Shown one piece after another: positions 24,691-37,215 of a DNA stretch of 64,000 nt. The stretch is from Manis javanica. Taxonomy: Eukaryota; Chordata; Mammalia; Pholidota; Manidae. The notes under the pieces are model-generated. The model saw only the letters and a program-made list of their open reading frames with translations, did not search any database and was not told the origin of the DNA. Within the stretch, counting starts at the first letter, position 1. Each line of letters opens with the position of its first letter. The stretch lies in NCBI RefSeq assembly GCF_040802235.1, contig NC_133162.1, positions 1,319,501 to 1,383,500 of the forward strand. Direction: 5' to 3'. The position numbers were made by a program, and so were the translations under genes.

Positions 24691-27600
24691 TTACAGGTTA
24701 CAGTATTACTCAGGGCCCACAGCCCCAGGTTCCCACTGTCTTCCCTGGGCCCTAGGTCAGCCCCCTCTCCCTCCCCTGGGAAATGAGCTGGGCCTGCCCT
24801 GCCTTCTGGGCAGAGGTGCTCAGGCTGAATCCCTTGGCCATCTTGCCAGCCATACCATCACTTTTTAAACAGCTGCTCTACCCTGACACAAAGAGCCTGC
24901 CTTTAAAAGTATCAACTCCCCAGTTCCTCTCTGGTTCTTCAAGCTAAAGCAGCTTGCTTCTGGAAATCTAAACTCCTGTGGGTGCACATGGCCAGTAAGA
25001 GTGGATGGGCAGGGCGGCCCCACTGCCGGGCCACCCTCACCTGAGCCGCAGCTCTGGCTTCCCTTCGCTCTGCCCCACCCCAGACCTGCAGCTGCACTCC
25101 CAGCTCCCAGCTTCAGCAGTCCTGGAGGTCAGCCTGTGGAGGGGCTGGCCTCCAGCCCTAAGGATGGGGTGGCTCTGGGCCCCTGCAAGTGATGGGCACA
25201 GCCGGCTGGAGCCCACCGCCTCTTCCCCAGGAGGCTGGCCTGATCGCCCTCAGGCACCTGCAGCTGTCATGTAAAAACACTGTCCCCTGAGAAATAGGCA
25301 ACCTTGTGTTTGCAAGGGCCCTCCTGACTTGACAATCCAATCCTCAAAAACACAGCCTCTCTCCAGGAAGATTTTTGGCAAATCTCACCTCATAACAAAG
25401 ACTTCTGACATGCAGCCCCAAGGCTGGGGGACAGATGTGTCCTGGTGTCAGTTCGGCACCCAGACCACCATAGGTGCTTCGCCTCAACCACCCACACTGG
25501 CTGATGACTCAGTCCCGGGGCAGGCAGCCCCTGCAGCCTTCCAGAGGGAGGCTCACTGTGGGAAGGGCTTCTCCCCGTGCCTGCAGCTGAGCTTAGCAAA
25601 AGCCCAAGAACGTCCCACCACGGGAACTGCGGCAAAGCCACGACATGGCAGTGAGCCCGTCCGCAGGGGCGCAGGCACGCACGGCGGTCCAGGACCAGCA
25701 GAGAGCTGTTGTCCAGAGCCCGGGCGGTGAGCCTCTCCCACACTGAGTGAGCCTGCCGCGTGACGCCTCTGGGCCACTGGTGCGGGAAGGGCCTGCGGAC
25801 GGGGGGCACACGCCCCAAGAGGAGGCGCCACGTCTGGAGCAGGAAGGGCAGCTCGTCTGCAGTCACGCCCAACAAGCACCGGAGCCAAGTCCACTCACAG
25901 CGGTGGCCTCCATCAGGATCAGACCAGCTCTCCAGCGGCCTGGGGCCCCTGCTCACGTGTTGTTAGCCTTTCCACACACACGTCCCCTCAGGGCCAGCAC
26001 CACAGGAGGAAGAGGCTTTGCCAGCCTCACCGGGCCAAGTGTGCCCTCTGCCTGGCAGGTCCCCCGGGGAGGCAGAGGCTCTGCTGGCCTCGGCCTTGCT
26101 ACTCTCCTCCCTCTGGAGGCCATTCACCCATGCACACCGGGGGCCCCCACACAGCTGAGCCCGCTTGGCAGGGAGACAGCCCGCACGTGGGTGGGTTCTA
26201 GAGCCCCTGAGCATCCCAACCTCAGAATCAACCCCTTGGCACCCAGTGCATTCCACAGATGCTACCCCATTGCTCCCCAGATGAAATAGTCTTGCCCTGA
26301 AAGGCATGCCCACCTGCGGCAGCAGCTGAGGCCTGGCCGGCCCTTGGCCCCGGCACCGGGGTTGCCATAGCTCCCACCGCCAGCACCTGCAGACACGGGA
26401 GCCCGCCTCAGCCCCAGGTGCTGAGCGGCGAGCATGTGGCCGGGTGGTGGCTGAGGCTGGCCCTCTGTGGGGAGGCACTCACGCCCTCCCTGCGGTGTGT
26501 GCCCGTGCACCCGTGTGCTTGGTGCTCAATGGCCTTACGTGATCCAGAGCCACAGAATTCACCACACTCACGCTAGGTAGAGTGCGGAGGGCGGCTGCCC
26601 ACAGCTGAACCTGAGGTAAGGCCCTTTCACGGGGTAGAAACAAGCCACAGCTGGGCCCGGGGCCTGCTCGACAGGAGACCTGGGCAGCACTGCCTGGGGG
26701 CTGTGGGGGAGGCTCCCGCTCGGCCGGCCTGAGCCCTTCCAAGTGAGCGCCCTGCTTGTCTCACCAGGTCCTGACCTGAGTCTGCCGGGCAGTGGCCACG
26801 CTGTCCTGCCCTGCGTCCCTCCGTCCGTCCTCCAGCTCGCTCCAGCAGGCTCACACATGGCAGCCGGCCGCTAACAGTCTCCCTCCCTCCTTCCTGTGCT
26901 CGCTCACCATGCCCGTTTCTGTGCCCTGGGATCCCGTCCTAGAATATGTGCCCTGCACGCAGGCCAGCACCTCCGGTCTGCCTTGGGGCCCAGGCCGGGA
27001 GAGCTGGTCTGGGGAGTGGGCGTAGAGAGCGGCCTCAGGGAGGGAATCCGGGACCAGAAAGGGGAATCTGGGTGGGGTTCTGGGAGCCCACTGGGGCTCT
27101 GGAAGTGTGTTGCCCATGCTCCAGCAGCTGTGGAAGCAGGGTGCTGTCACCCTGGGATGGATCAGGACACAGGGCGGGGCGGTGGGAGCAGCAGGGTCGT
27201 GTCGCACCCACGTTGTGTGGTTGACAGTCTCCTGTAACAGCTCTGGGGCTGTGCACAGTGGAACTGGCAGCTCAGGTGGACAGCTTCCAGCCTAGGGCAC
27301 ACCCTTGAAGGACCAAGGCCTCAGGGCGGCTGGTGCGAGGGCTCACCCTGTCCTGTCCACATGGACAGCAGGGCAGGGATCGCCGTGAAGGTGGAAGGAC
27401 CTTCTCTGGGGCTGACTGCACGGCCTTAAGAGGCTTTGGTGTCAAGGTCAGAATGCTGGAAGAGGGTGAGGCCCTGACCTGGGTGGGGACATGCGTGGAG
27501 TCCCCGGGCTGGGAGAAGCTGCTTCCACCCCTGTGAGAGGACACCTGCTGTTTCTCAGACTGGCTCCTGCCCCCATGATGTCAGACCCACAGCCACAGAG

Positions 27601-29150
27601 AGCCTGTGTGGAAGTGTGGGCCTTGAGCAGGAGCCCAGGCCTCCAGAAGGCGGGAGTGCAGAGTGGACATCCTGGGGTCCAGGGCCCTGCTGGACCCAGA
27701 GACCAGGCCCTTCCACAGGAGGGGCGCTGGGGAGGTCCACTGTGGCCATCCCCATGGAGGCAGGAGACCTGCCGTGAATCAGCTCCCAAGATCCCTGGTG
27801 ACGCCAGGATTCCAGGTGGCAGAGGCTGCCGTGCGGGGCCTCCCACCCACCCTCTCTGCCCCTGGTAGGGGCTGGTGACATGAGTGTGGCCTGATGCGTG
27901 TGACCAAAAGACGCCCGGGAGCTGGTGCTGGGAAGCCTGATGCCACCTGCAGACCCCACTTCTTCACCCCAAGGTTCCCAGGCGAGTTGGACTGTGGCCC
28001 CTGAGCAGGGAGAGCTGACGCCTTTGAGGGGTTCCGCCCCCACAGGGACGCAGAATAAATGTCCAACCCCAGGGCCTGCAGCCACCTGCACAGAGACGGT
28101 GCCAGGGCAGGACCGGAGGACCCAAGTGCCACCCTGGACCCCGGGAAGCCTGCAGGGGAGGGAGAGGTCCCACACACACATGTGCCCCTGCTGGGCACCC
28201 CTCCCCCTCTCATCTGGGGCCCCAGCCCTGTGCCAGCCATGCTGGGGCTCCCCCAATTTTCAGAGGAGAAACCTGGGCTGGGAGAGGCGAGAGGACTGAC
28301 TGGCAGGAATGGAGCCGCAGTGGGTGGGGGCTTCCGGCCTGGAGCAGACTGCAGTGGTTGGGCCGCGAGGACCAGACGCAGTGTCGCCTGCCCTGTGCAT
28401 GAGCGCGACACTTAACAGGTGATTGGATTACATGTCTGCACTGGAGACCAAGGCAGGGCAGCTCCAATTCCAAGGCTCAGAGGGTGGGACCCCCGGGCCC
28501 CTCGCCCTCCCAGAGGCCCAATGACACAGTGGGTACTGGGGAGGGGCCAATGGGAGAGAAAATAAGGGGGGGCTGGTGAGTTCCCACTGACTAAGCTCCC
28601 AAATACAGAATTTTAAGATGAGGAACAGTGAGAAAGTGACGTGAGCGTTAATTAAGCTCACGGTGAGGGGGCACCACAGGCCCCAGCAGCTCCCCAGGCC
28701 CTTGCCTCGGCCTCCCCCCAGTCACTCCCTCATCTGATGTCGCCCTGGCCAAAGGCTTTTTGGCAAAGCCTGCTTTAATTTCCTCCCAAATGCTGACAGA
28801 AGAAAACATTGGATTTTAATTGATTCATGCTAATTCTCAAGCCAATTGCCCTGAGCTGTGGTTCTCAAGGTGAGCTACCCATGTGCGCTGGGCCATGTGT
28901 GAGTCAGTTTTGTTATTGATAAGCCACCCCGCCTTGCTCCACCTCCCACAGGGAGTCCAGCTTCCAGTCGCTGCTCTGGCTCCTGGGAAATGATGAACAC
29001 AGACCCCAGGGGTCTGAGAACCTGCCCAAAGAGCCAGCCGAGGCCTTCCAACAGGCCCACGGGGTCCAGGGGCCTTCCTCATGGGATTGAGGGGCAGGGC
29101 CCGCAGAGCTGGAGGAAAGCTCGGGACCAGGCCTGGCTCTGGAGGCTGGA
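24691..29150. other. Intergenic sequence, no gene recognised
   Basis: GC-rich, with dense overlapping ORFs on both strands that match no known protein. An A/T-richer patch at 28730-28870 has few CpGs and looks like a possible conserved non-coding element. No repeat family was recognised. Confidence 0.5.
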
Positions 29151-30200
29151 GCAGCCCCCGAGTCCACAGGAACAGCCCCCAGTCCACGGGAACAGTCCCC
29201 AGTCCATGGGAACAGCCCCCAGTCCATGGGGATGTCCCCCAGTCCATGGAACAGCCCCCAGTCACACAGGAATGGCTCCCAGGCCACAGGAACAGCCCCC
29301 CAGTCCACGGAACAGCCTCCCAGTCCCAGTCCATGGGAACAGCCCCCCAGTCCACAGGAACGGCCCCTGAGTCCATGGGAACAGACCCCCAGTCCATGGT
29401 AATGGCCCCTGAGTCCACGGGAACAGCCCCCAGTCCACGGGAATGGCCCCCAGTCCATGGAAACGGCCCCTGAGTTCATGGGAACAGCCCCCCAGTCCAC
29501 GGGAACAGCCCCCCAGTCCAGGGGAACAGCCCCCCAGTCCAGGGGAACAGGCCCCCAGTCCACAGGAACAGGCCCCCAGTCCACAGGAAAGGTCCCCAGT
29601 CCACGGAAACGGCCCCCAGTCCACGGGAACTGCCCCTGAGTCCACGGAAATGCCCCCCCAGTCCATGGGGATGTCCCCCAGTCCACGGAATGGCTCCCCA
29701 GTCCATGCGAATAGCTCCCAGTCCATGGGAACAGCCCCCAGTCCATGGGAACAGCCCCCAGTCCATGGGAACAGACCCCCAGTCCACGGGAATGGCTCCC
29801 AGTCCACGGGAACAGCCCCTCAGTCCACGGGAATGGCTCCCAGTCCATGGGAACAACCCCCAGTCCACAGGAACAGCCCCCCAGTCCACGGGAATGGCTC
29901 CCAGTCCATGGGAACAGCCCCCAGTCCATGGGAACAGACCCCCAGTCCACGGGAATGGCTCCCAGTCCACGGGAACAGCCCCCCAGTCCACGGGAATGGC
30001 TCCCAGTCCATGGGAACAACCCCCAGTCCACAGGAACAGCCCCCCAGTCCACGGGAATGGCTCCCAGTCCATGGGAACAGCCCCCAGTCCATGGGAACAG
30101 CCCCCCAGTCCACAGGAATGGCTCCCAGTCCATGGGAACAGCCCCCCAGTCCACGGGAACAGCCCCCGAGTCCACAGGAACAGCCCCCAGTCTGTGGGAA
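29151..30200. repeat. Minisatellite of about 20-bp units with a 163-bp higher-order period
   Basis: About 50 copies of a unit like CAGTCCACGGGAACAGCCCC, 20-21 bases long. Variants alternate CCACGGG, CCATGGG and CCACAGG, and GAACAG or GAATGGCT. The block starting at 29771 repeats at 29934 with a single substitution over 163 bases, so eight-unit blocks have been copied as a whole. Absence of stop triplets in the unit creates long ORFs on both strands, up to 420 codons on the minus strand. These are judged artefacts. Confidence 0.95.
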
Positions 30201-31739
30201 TCTGTCTGTAGTATCTCCTCTTTCTCAGTTCTGTGCTGACTTCAAGTCACTGATGACGCCTTAGCCTGGACCTAGTGGGGGCCCCACCTTAATCTACTCC
30301 ACCAGTGAGCCTGCCCGCACCCCCCGACTCCTGGCCTGGCTTTCGGTGGCTGCCCTGCAGGGACCGGGCTGTCTGTTGGAGGGGGCTCTGGTCTAGACTT
30401 GAGTGTGCTGCACGCCCTGCTTGCCCTGTCCAGCCTGCAGCTCATCTGCCTCATGGCTGCCCAGACCCCAGCCTCTGGCAGTGCTGCCCATGCTGGTCTG
30501 CCCCTATGGGTGAGCAGTGTGAGAAACACTAGCCCGGGAGCTCTTTCCCGAGTTCATCCACAGACGGGGCTACTTGGTGGCTCTGATGCGCACCTCCTTT
30601 TCTCAAATTCTCGGTAAGCAGAAGTCATGGGAGAGAGAGAGGGTATCCAGGCCTTTCCAGGCCTTTCCAGGCACCGTTAGCTAAACCATCCCTGAGGCTA
30701 GTTTCCACGGCTCGGCTGGCAGCGGCTCGAGGCTTTGGGATCCCACGGCGTTTTATAATGTGGATGCTTTGTTCGACAATCTCTTCCAAGGGCACAAACC
30801 CCCGCCATGCCCCCTGGTCATTACAAAGATGAACTTGGACCCAGAGCAAGGTGGCCTCACGTTCACGGCCTTTCAGCTCCGGCTCTCTCTGACCCCAGCC
30901 CCACGCAGGGCACAAACTGGCATCCCTGAGCCCTCTCTGATACTCCAGGGATGCTGGAAGGAGCTGGAGGCCCTTCCCCAGGTCGGTGCACAGGGTAAGT
31001 CAGATGACTTGCCCCCAGCACGAGAAACCAAGATGAGAAGGTCTGACCCGGACTGAGAGTGAGAAGTGGGGCACTGCCAGGCCAAGTGGCTCTGCCTGGG
31101 GGGGGCTGGCCAGGACCTCGCAAGGGGCCCTCTGCTCCTCAGCCCCTCAGGGGCAGGAGGCAGGAGAAAGCCAGGGGCAGGCTCTGGCGGGGAGCTGTAC
31201 CAGTGACCTCCCCATGGTGAGTGGGGGGAAGTGCCGACCCCTCAGGCTGTCCCAGAGCTACACCCCAGCTCCAAGGGCTGCGTGTGGATCAGGCTGCCTT
31301 GGTGGGCAACTGGGGGCCACAGCCCCGAGGAGCAGTGACAGCAGCAGATGTCCCGGAGGAACCGGGGGCCCCAGGCTGAGCGCTGGCTCGCAAGTGCTCC
31401 CACCCGGGCACCCCGCTGCCTGGCAGGACCAGGTGTGACCCTTTCTGGAGAAGGGCGCATTCGCCTGAGGCCTCAGAGAAGCCCCACAAATGTTCCCGGA
31501 TGGTGACCAGCCCGCACCTACCGGCAGCCAGGGAAGGCACAGAACTGGCAAGGAGCAAGGGCGAGTCTGGGAGCAGAGCAGGCCGCACGAGCCCCAGTCA
31601 CAGCGTCAGCAGACAGGGCTTTCCAGGGGACACGTCTTCCTGTTCCTAAGTGGACTTCATTCGTAGAGCAGTTTTAAGTCGCAGCAAAATCATGCTGGAA
31701 GCTCAGCGTTCCGCTCCACCCCGCCCACCGTGCATAATC
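30201..31739. other. Intergenic sequence, nothing certain
   Basis: Contains two perfect 10-bp units (GCCTTTCCAG) at 30651-30670. A stretch at about 30985-31045 ('gggtaagtcagatgacttgcccccag') weakly resembles an antisense MIR. No gene was recognised. Confidence 0.4.
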
Positions 31740-34045
31740 TCGCCTACTTTTTTAAAGAAGGAAGTTTGATGTTTGAACATAACTTCATGAAGTAAAGAAC
31801 TTAGAAAGTGATATGCCGAACCTGAATAGAGGCACACGTCTAGAAAAACAGATACAGCAACTGAAATTAAAGCTAAAACATGGAGGACCCTTTGGCGGCA
31901 AATGGGACAGACACAAGGCAACTGGGAAGTAATTCTGGAAACTGGAAAGAAGGAACACCTAGAATCGAGCACAAAGAGAAAAAAAAGAACACACACCAGA
32001 GAGCCACGGGGAACAAGATCTGAAGGAAGACAAGGGAGAAACTTAGAAGCAAAATTTGAAGATGAAGTGGTTGCAGATTCTCTGGGATTGATGGACGACA
32101 GTCTAAAGATCATAATAAGCCACAGTGACCTAGACGCATTATGAGACTTGAGGGAAAGAAACAAGGAGAAAGAGGAAATAAAATCTGCCAGAGGACAGAG
32201 GCTTGTGTTTGCAGACGGGGCAGACAGGCCGTCAGCTATGTTCTCAGCAGAACGGCAGAATCAGGCATCGGACACGCTTTCAAAAAATACCTGCCAAACA
32301 AGAATTCTATCCCTGGTAAAGATATTTGGCACCTTCATTCTTGAAAGAAAGAATTTTTCAGGCCAAAATAAAACTACAGAGAAACAATGGTGCCATTCAG
32401 AACACGGTGCCAGCACTGCAGGAAGCGACGTGGGGGCGTCCTGCAGGGGACGATGCCACACAGACGCCTGAGAGGCCAGAAGAGAGGGACAGTGCGGAAC
32501 TCGGAGCAAGCAGGTGGCTGTGAGAAGCTGACAGTGATTCGAGTGGCGTCATAAACAGGACAGAAGTAAAATGACAGCACAAAACCTGAGTTAGGAGGGG
32601 GAGGAAGCCAGCCGAGGAAACGACACCCAGAAACTGTTGGAGGGTCCGCAGGGAGGTGGGAAGCCAGGAGGCCAGGAGGACAGAGATGGAGGCCCTGTTC
32701 CTCCAGAGCCACCGAGGAGGAGGGGGACGACACAAGGGCCGAGCTCCCATTTAAACCCATGGCCCCAAGAGACCCCCCCACCCAGACCTGCACCCACCCG
32801 CTTCTGCAGGCTTGCTGGGTGCCCAGGAAAGCAGGCCCAGACTGACCGCCGTGGAGACACACTCAGCAAAATGACTGGATTTCAAAGCTAAAGATGGAAC
32901 AGAATCCTCAAGGCCTCTGGCAAAAAGGTGGATTGCTCCACGGTGTCGAAAGAATGAGGCTGGCGTCCGACTTTTAAAAACAAGGAAGCCAGGAAACCAT
33001 GCGGAAACAAACAAGATCAATGAGAGAAAGAACACGAACCAAAGATTTTAGAACCAGTGCAGCCTGAACATCCTGTGATTCCAGAAAGTAAGAAAATGCT
33101 TACAAAAATTTAAATAAATTCATGAGCTAATTTTTATAACAAAGAAAAATGGGGCTTATGAAAGAAAGGACACAGCAGCTGAACTGAAGCTGCCCCAAAA
33201 GCCCGGCACTGGGACACCTTGCCGAGCAAAATAATTATTGTTACTGCTGGATCTTAAGCTGTGGGGTTAAATGATTATCCAGGTGTCTGTCCTGATGTCC
33301 ATAAATAATCGATGAGTGAGTGAGAAGCCACGGCTTCTGCCGTCTGTGGGGCTCCCGTGAGCAGCATGATGGGAAGAAGGCACCGGAGGAGCACAGCAGT
33401 AGCACTGCGGGGATGACCTGGGCACAGCACCCCAGGTGCCAGCACTCCCCGTGACAGGGTCAGAAATGGGTTTGCACAGCCTTCATGTCCCTCCCGAGAC
33501 AGCAGTGGCCAGCACTTTCCAGTGGAGCGGCCCAGCGGCCACAGCCTGACCCAAGCAACTGAGGCCAGCATCACTAATAAGATGGACACGGACAACTCCC
33601 GGTACAGCTCACGGAGAAGGGTCTGCGCTACCGGGGCTTCCTGCCCAAAATTCACAAGCAGGTCCCAGTCCTGAGCAAACAGCAGATACACCAAACAGAG
33701 GCACGCTTCACAAAGCAGCTCATCTGTGTCCCCTGAGCACCAGTCTCCCAGAGACGAGGCTGAGGGACTGTCGCAGATCGCGGGACACCAAGGAGACACA
33801 GCAGCCGGACACAACTCGGGGCCTGGGGGGCCCTGGGGCAGGAGAGGCATCAGTGGGGGAGGGGTGAATCGGCTCCGCACTGGGGGTGGGTGGTCTTGCA
33901 CCGATGTTAATGCTCTGGTCTTGATAACGCACTGCAGCTACATAACGGGTTAACTCTAGGGAAACCTGGTGATGGGTGGAGAGAACTCTGTGCTATTCTT
34001 GCAACTTTCCTGGAAGTCTAAAATTAGTTTAAAATAAAGCTTTTT
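31740..34045 (+). repeat. Old L1 remnant, possibly HAL1-like (ORF1 then 3' UTR)
   Basis: ORF1-end phrases lie at about 32230-32340 ('ccaaacaagaattctatccctggtaaa', 'gaatttttcaggcc'). A typical L1M 3' UTR end lies at about 33750-34045 ('ctggtgatgggtggagagaactctgtgct', 'gtctaaaattagtttaaaataaa'). I see no ORF2 reverse-transcriptase sequence between them. ORF1 joined directly to a 3' UTR is how HAL1 half-L1 elements are built. A deletion or two separate fragments would also fit. Confidence 0.5.
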
Positions 34046-34059
34046 AAAAACACATATAA

Positions 34060-34795
34060 AGGGACTCAATTAATCATTAGGGAAATGCAAATCAAAACCA
34101 CGATGAGACATACCCTCACCCCCATCAGGATGGCTGCTATAGACACATAAAACAGAAAAAGAAAAGAACAATTGTTGGGGGTGTGGAGAAGCTGGAGCCC
34201 CGAGGGCTCCTGGGAGGGGTGTAAAATGGTGCAGCCACTATTTAAAGCATAAGTTAGCCCCTCAGAATACCAAAGACAGAGCCACCATGGGACCCAGCAA
34301 TGCCACTTCTGGGTGTACACCCAAAGGAAATGAAAGCAGGATTCCAAGAGAGATCTGCACCCCGTGTTCACAGCAGAGTCATTCACAGCGGCTGAGAGGA
34401 GGGAGCAGCCTGGGCACCCCTCACAGAGGCACAGGTACATACCATGGAATGACACTTGGCATTAACAGGGACGGACATTCTGACACCTGCTACAACATGG
34501 GCCAACCTTGAGGACATCATGCTGAAGGAAATAAGCCAGACAGAGAGAGACAAACTGTGGTGGCTCCACTGGCCAAGGGCCCTGCAGTAGCCGCATTCAT
34601 AGACCAGGACATAGAACGGCCTCAGGCAAGAAGGGGAGTGTTTAATGGGGACCGAGTTTCCATGTTGCAGGGTGAGAAAGTTATGGAGCAGGCGGTGACA
34701 ATGGCTGCACAGTGGTATAAACATGCTGATGCCCCTGAGCTGTGCACTTAAAGTGGTTCAAACGGTAAATTTTATGTTGTTTTATAGAAACAGCA
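34060..34795 (+). repeat. L1 3' end fragment
   Basis: Starts inside an ORF2 tail ('attagggaaatgcaaatcaaaaccacgatgagac'). It runs through 'gacggacattctgacacctgctacaacatgg', 'tgctgaaggaaataagccagacag' and 'cttaaagtggttcaaacggtaaattttatgtt'. The sense strand is clear and no frame is intact. Confidence 0.85.
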
Positions 34796-37059
34796 AAAGC
34801 CAACCTCACAAGCTGACCTCTGCCCTGCGCATGGGCGTCCCAGGCTCTGAGGGTCAAGTCCACTCCAGTGCCTGGCCCCCGGCCCCTCCCTGCCCTCCAG
34901 CCTTGCTGCCCTGCTCCTCTGCACCCCACCGCACCCTTGGCCAGCTGAGTCCTGGCCACCTTCTCTGGCCTCCCCAGCCAGGTTAGGGGCCATGTGGCAG
35001 GCTCCTGGGGGATGGAGAAACTCCATGGTGGCCCTGTCACAGCAGAAACTTTACACATGCAGGATGGCCAAGGGCCTGTCTGTTTGGCCACTGGCCCTCG
35101 CAGAGGGCAGGGCACCTATCCCAGCGAGGCCCACGATGCTGGCCCAGAAGAGGTAACTGACAAATGTCTGCTAAGGGAATAAAATCCGCTCTCAGCAAGC
35201 CACCAGCAGGGTCACAAGGGGACAGTGCTGACAGCTGCATGGGGGGCCAGCATCTAGGTTCAGCCTCCAGCCCATGAGCATCTCTCTCTGGGTCCCCAGG
35301 CAGGTCCCACTGTTGGCCCCACACTGGGTGACTGAACGTGCTCACCTCCTCGCCTGCCTCGAGAGCCCAGGAGGCCCATGCTGGCCACCCTCTCCTGAGA
35401 TAAGGGGCACACGTAGGGGGCAGGATAAGGGGGGAGCGCACCTCATCTTTCCAAAAGAAAAAACTTGATTTGATTTCACTCCTGGCTCAGCTGCAGTTCC
35501 TTATTCTCCTGCTAGGATCTTAATTCAGGTGTTACAGGGACCGGCACGAATTGCATGAGAACCGCTCTCTGAAGTCCTGCCCCTGCAGAGGCCTCTGGGA
35601 GCTCCCTTCCCCCAGAACAGGCCAATTACAGTGGGTGCCCCTGCCCTCTGAGCCCTCCTGTTGCGTGCCTGGCTGGCCAGGTGGAAACACACCACCTTCC
35701 ACCTGCCTCAGGAACTTGGCTGCCTTCGCATGTCTGCCCTGGAGCCTTCAGACATCGTGGAGACCTTGAGGCTGCGCGGGATTCTTGTGTAAAGAAGTGT
35801 TTGGGGCAACAAAACACAGCCCTGTCCTCCTGGATTGCCTGCCTGCTCTCTGCTGTTTGCATCAAGGACCCCACACTAGAAAAGCTTGGATTAGAAGCAG
35901 CAGGTCAGCAGGATACCTCTTCAAGATAGAAAAGGTACAATCCAAAGGATTTGTACAGTATAATAAAAATGCAAAAGAAAGATACCAAAAACCTAAGATA
36001 TCTTGACTGGCAGAAGGACAAAACGCAGCCACGTTAAGAAATAAATGATAGCAAAGCTCATCAAGGAGGAAAGGCTGTTGTTTCTGGGACCCGCTAAGGG
36101 AAGCTGACAAGGGGCAGCTCTTCACGGCCTGGTTTCATCCATCATTTCTAACATCGTGGTGACCAGTGTGAATCACAGCTGCAGGGGAATATCCAACCAG
36201 AAGGCAGGAGGCACACCTGGTGCTCAACCCTCTGGTCTTTAAGGCGAGGGGAGCCCACTGCAGGCGCCCAGCTTGCCACCCTCTCCCCACGCAGCCCTTG
36301 CTCTTTTTGTTCATGGCTTGAGGGCCTGGGTTCAGTGCCCTGGCCAGAATGGGAGGGAGGGCACACTGGGGACACAGCCTGGACTCACCACAAAGGGGAG
36401 AGAAGAGGGCAGGAGACACAAACCAGGGCCAGAAAGCGGTCCAAACCTCAGCAGACCACATCCGGCATCGAAAGCCATGTGATACAGTGAGGCGCACTCC
36501 GCTCTGACGGCCATGGCCAGGCTCGCAGCCTGCCCCGCACACAGCCACATGGTCCAGGGCTCACTGCACCCCCAGCCTCCTGCTGCCACACCAAGCTTCT
36601 GCGGGCTTTGCATCTCCCCCTCAGGGTGACACCCGCACAGACACTGTCTGAGGGCGTGGAGGTGCCAGGGCCTCGATGAAGCTGAGAGCCCAGCACCGCT
36701 TGGCTCAGCCGAGTTCCCTGGGGAGACACTGGCCTGTGCCTCAGGCCCCCTGGTGCGGAAAACACAGCTCTTGCTGGGTCCACCTGTTCCCGCCCTGGGA
36801 CAGCTGCCCCAAGTCCTGCTGCCCCAACCCTGTGCAGGGATCCTGCCTGGGTGTCCCCGATGGGGCTGTGCCCCACCCTCTCCTGCCCCTCGCAGGCCAT
36901 GCCTTCCCCTGTCTTCCCACTGACAGCCAGGTGCCTGTCTGCAGTGCAGCCTTGATCCCAACACGCCCTTGACACGTGGGGACATGTGCAGGCTATTTTG
37001 TCTGACCTACAGTAAAGCCCTAAAATAAAATGGGTTAAGAGAGTCCATCGGGGGGTTGT
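34796..37059. other. Intergenic sequence, nothing recognised
   Basis: GC-rich unique-looking sequence, with an A-rich patch near 35930-36060. No gene or named repeat was identified. Confidence 0.45.
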
Positions 37060-37215
37060 TCCTGATGGCAAAGGATTAAATTCAACACAAATGCCTAATT
37101 ATAAGGGACTGATTAAGGAAATGGCTGATGACCCTACAGATCATCTTTTGATTGATTTTTGAAAATGCTCACAATATGACATATAAAGTGATTATAGTAT
37201 GATCAAAACTATGTG
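37060..37215 (+). repeat. Short L1 3' fragment
   Basis: 'ataagggactgattaaggaaatg', then 'aatatgacatataaagtgattatagtatgatc', corresponds to the 'aggggactggttaaataaa' and 'gtatgatc' phrases at the end of an old L1 ORF2. Confidence 0.5.

Noticed and set aside
28913..30175. 420-codon minus-strand ORF and 273-codon plus-strand ORF
   Set aside because: Both are products of the minisatellite unit, which lacks stops in several frames. The translations are monotonous (DWGAVPMDWG-like and QPPSPRE-like), with no splice or start context.
29151..30200. CRISPR-like array
   Set aside because: There are regular short units but no unique spacers between repeats, and the DNA is mammalian. It is a minisatellite.
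33275..33901. 208-codon minus-strand ORF with hydrophobic stretches
   Set aside because: It runs antisense to sequence that ends in an L1M-like 3' UTR. No homology, start context or splice signals were seen.
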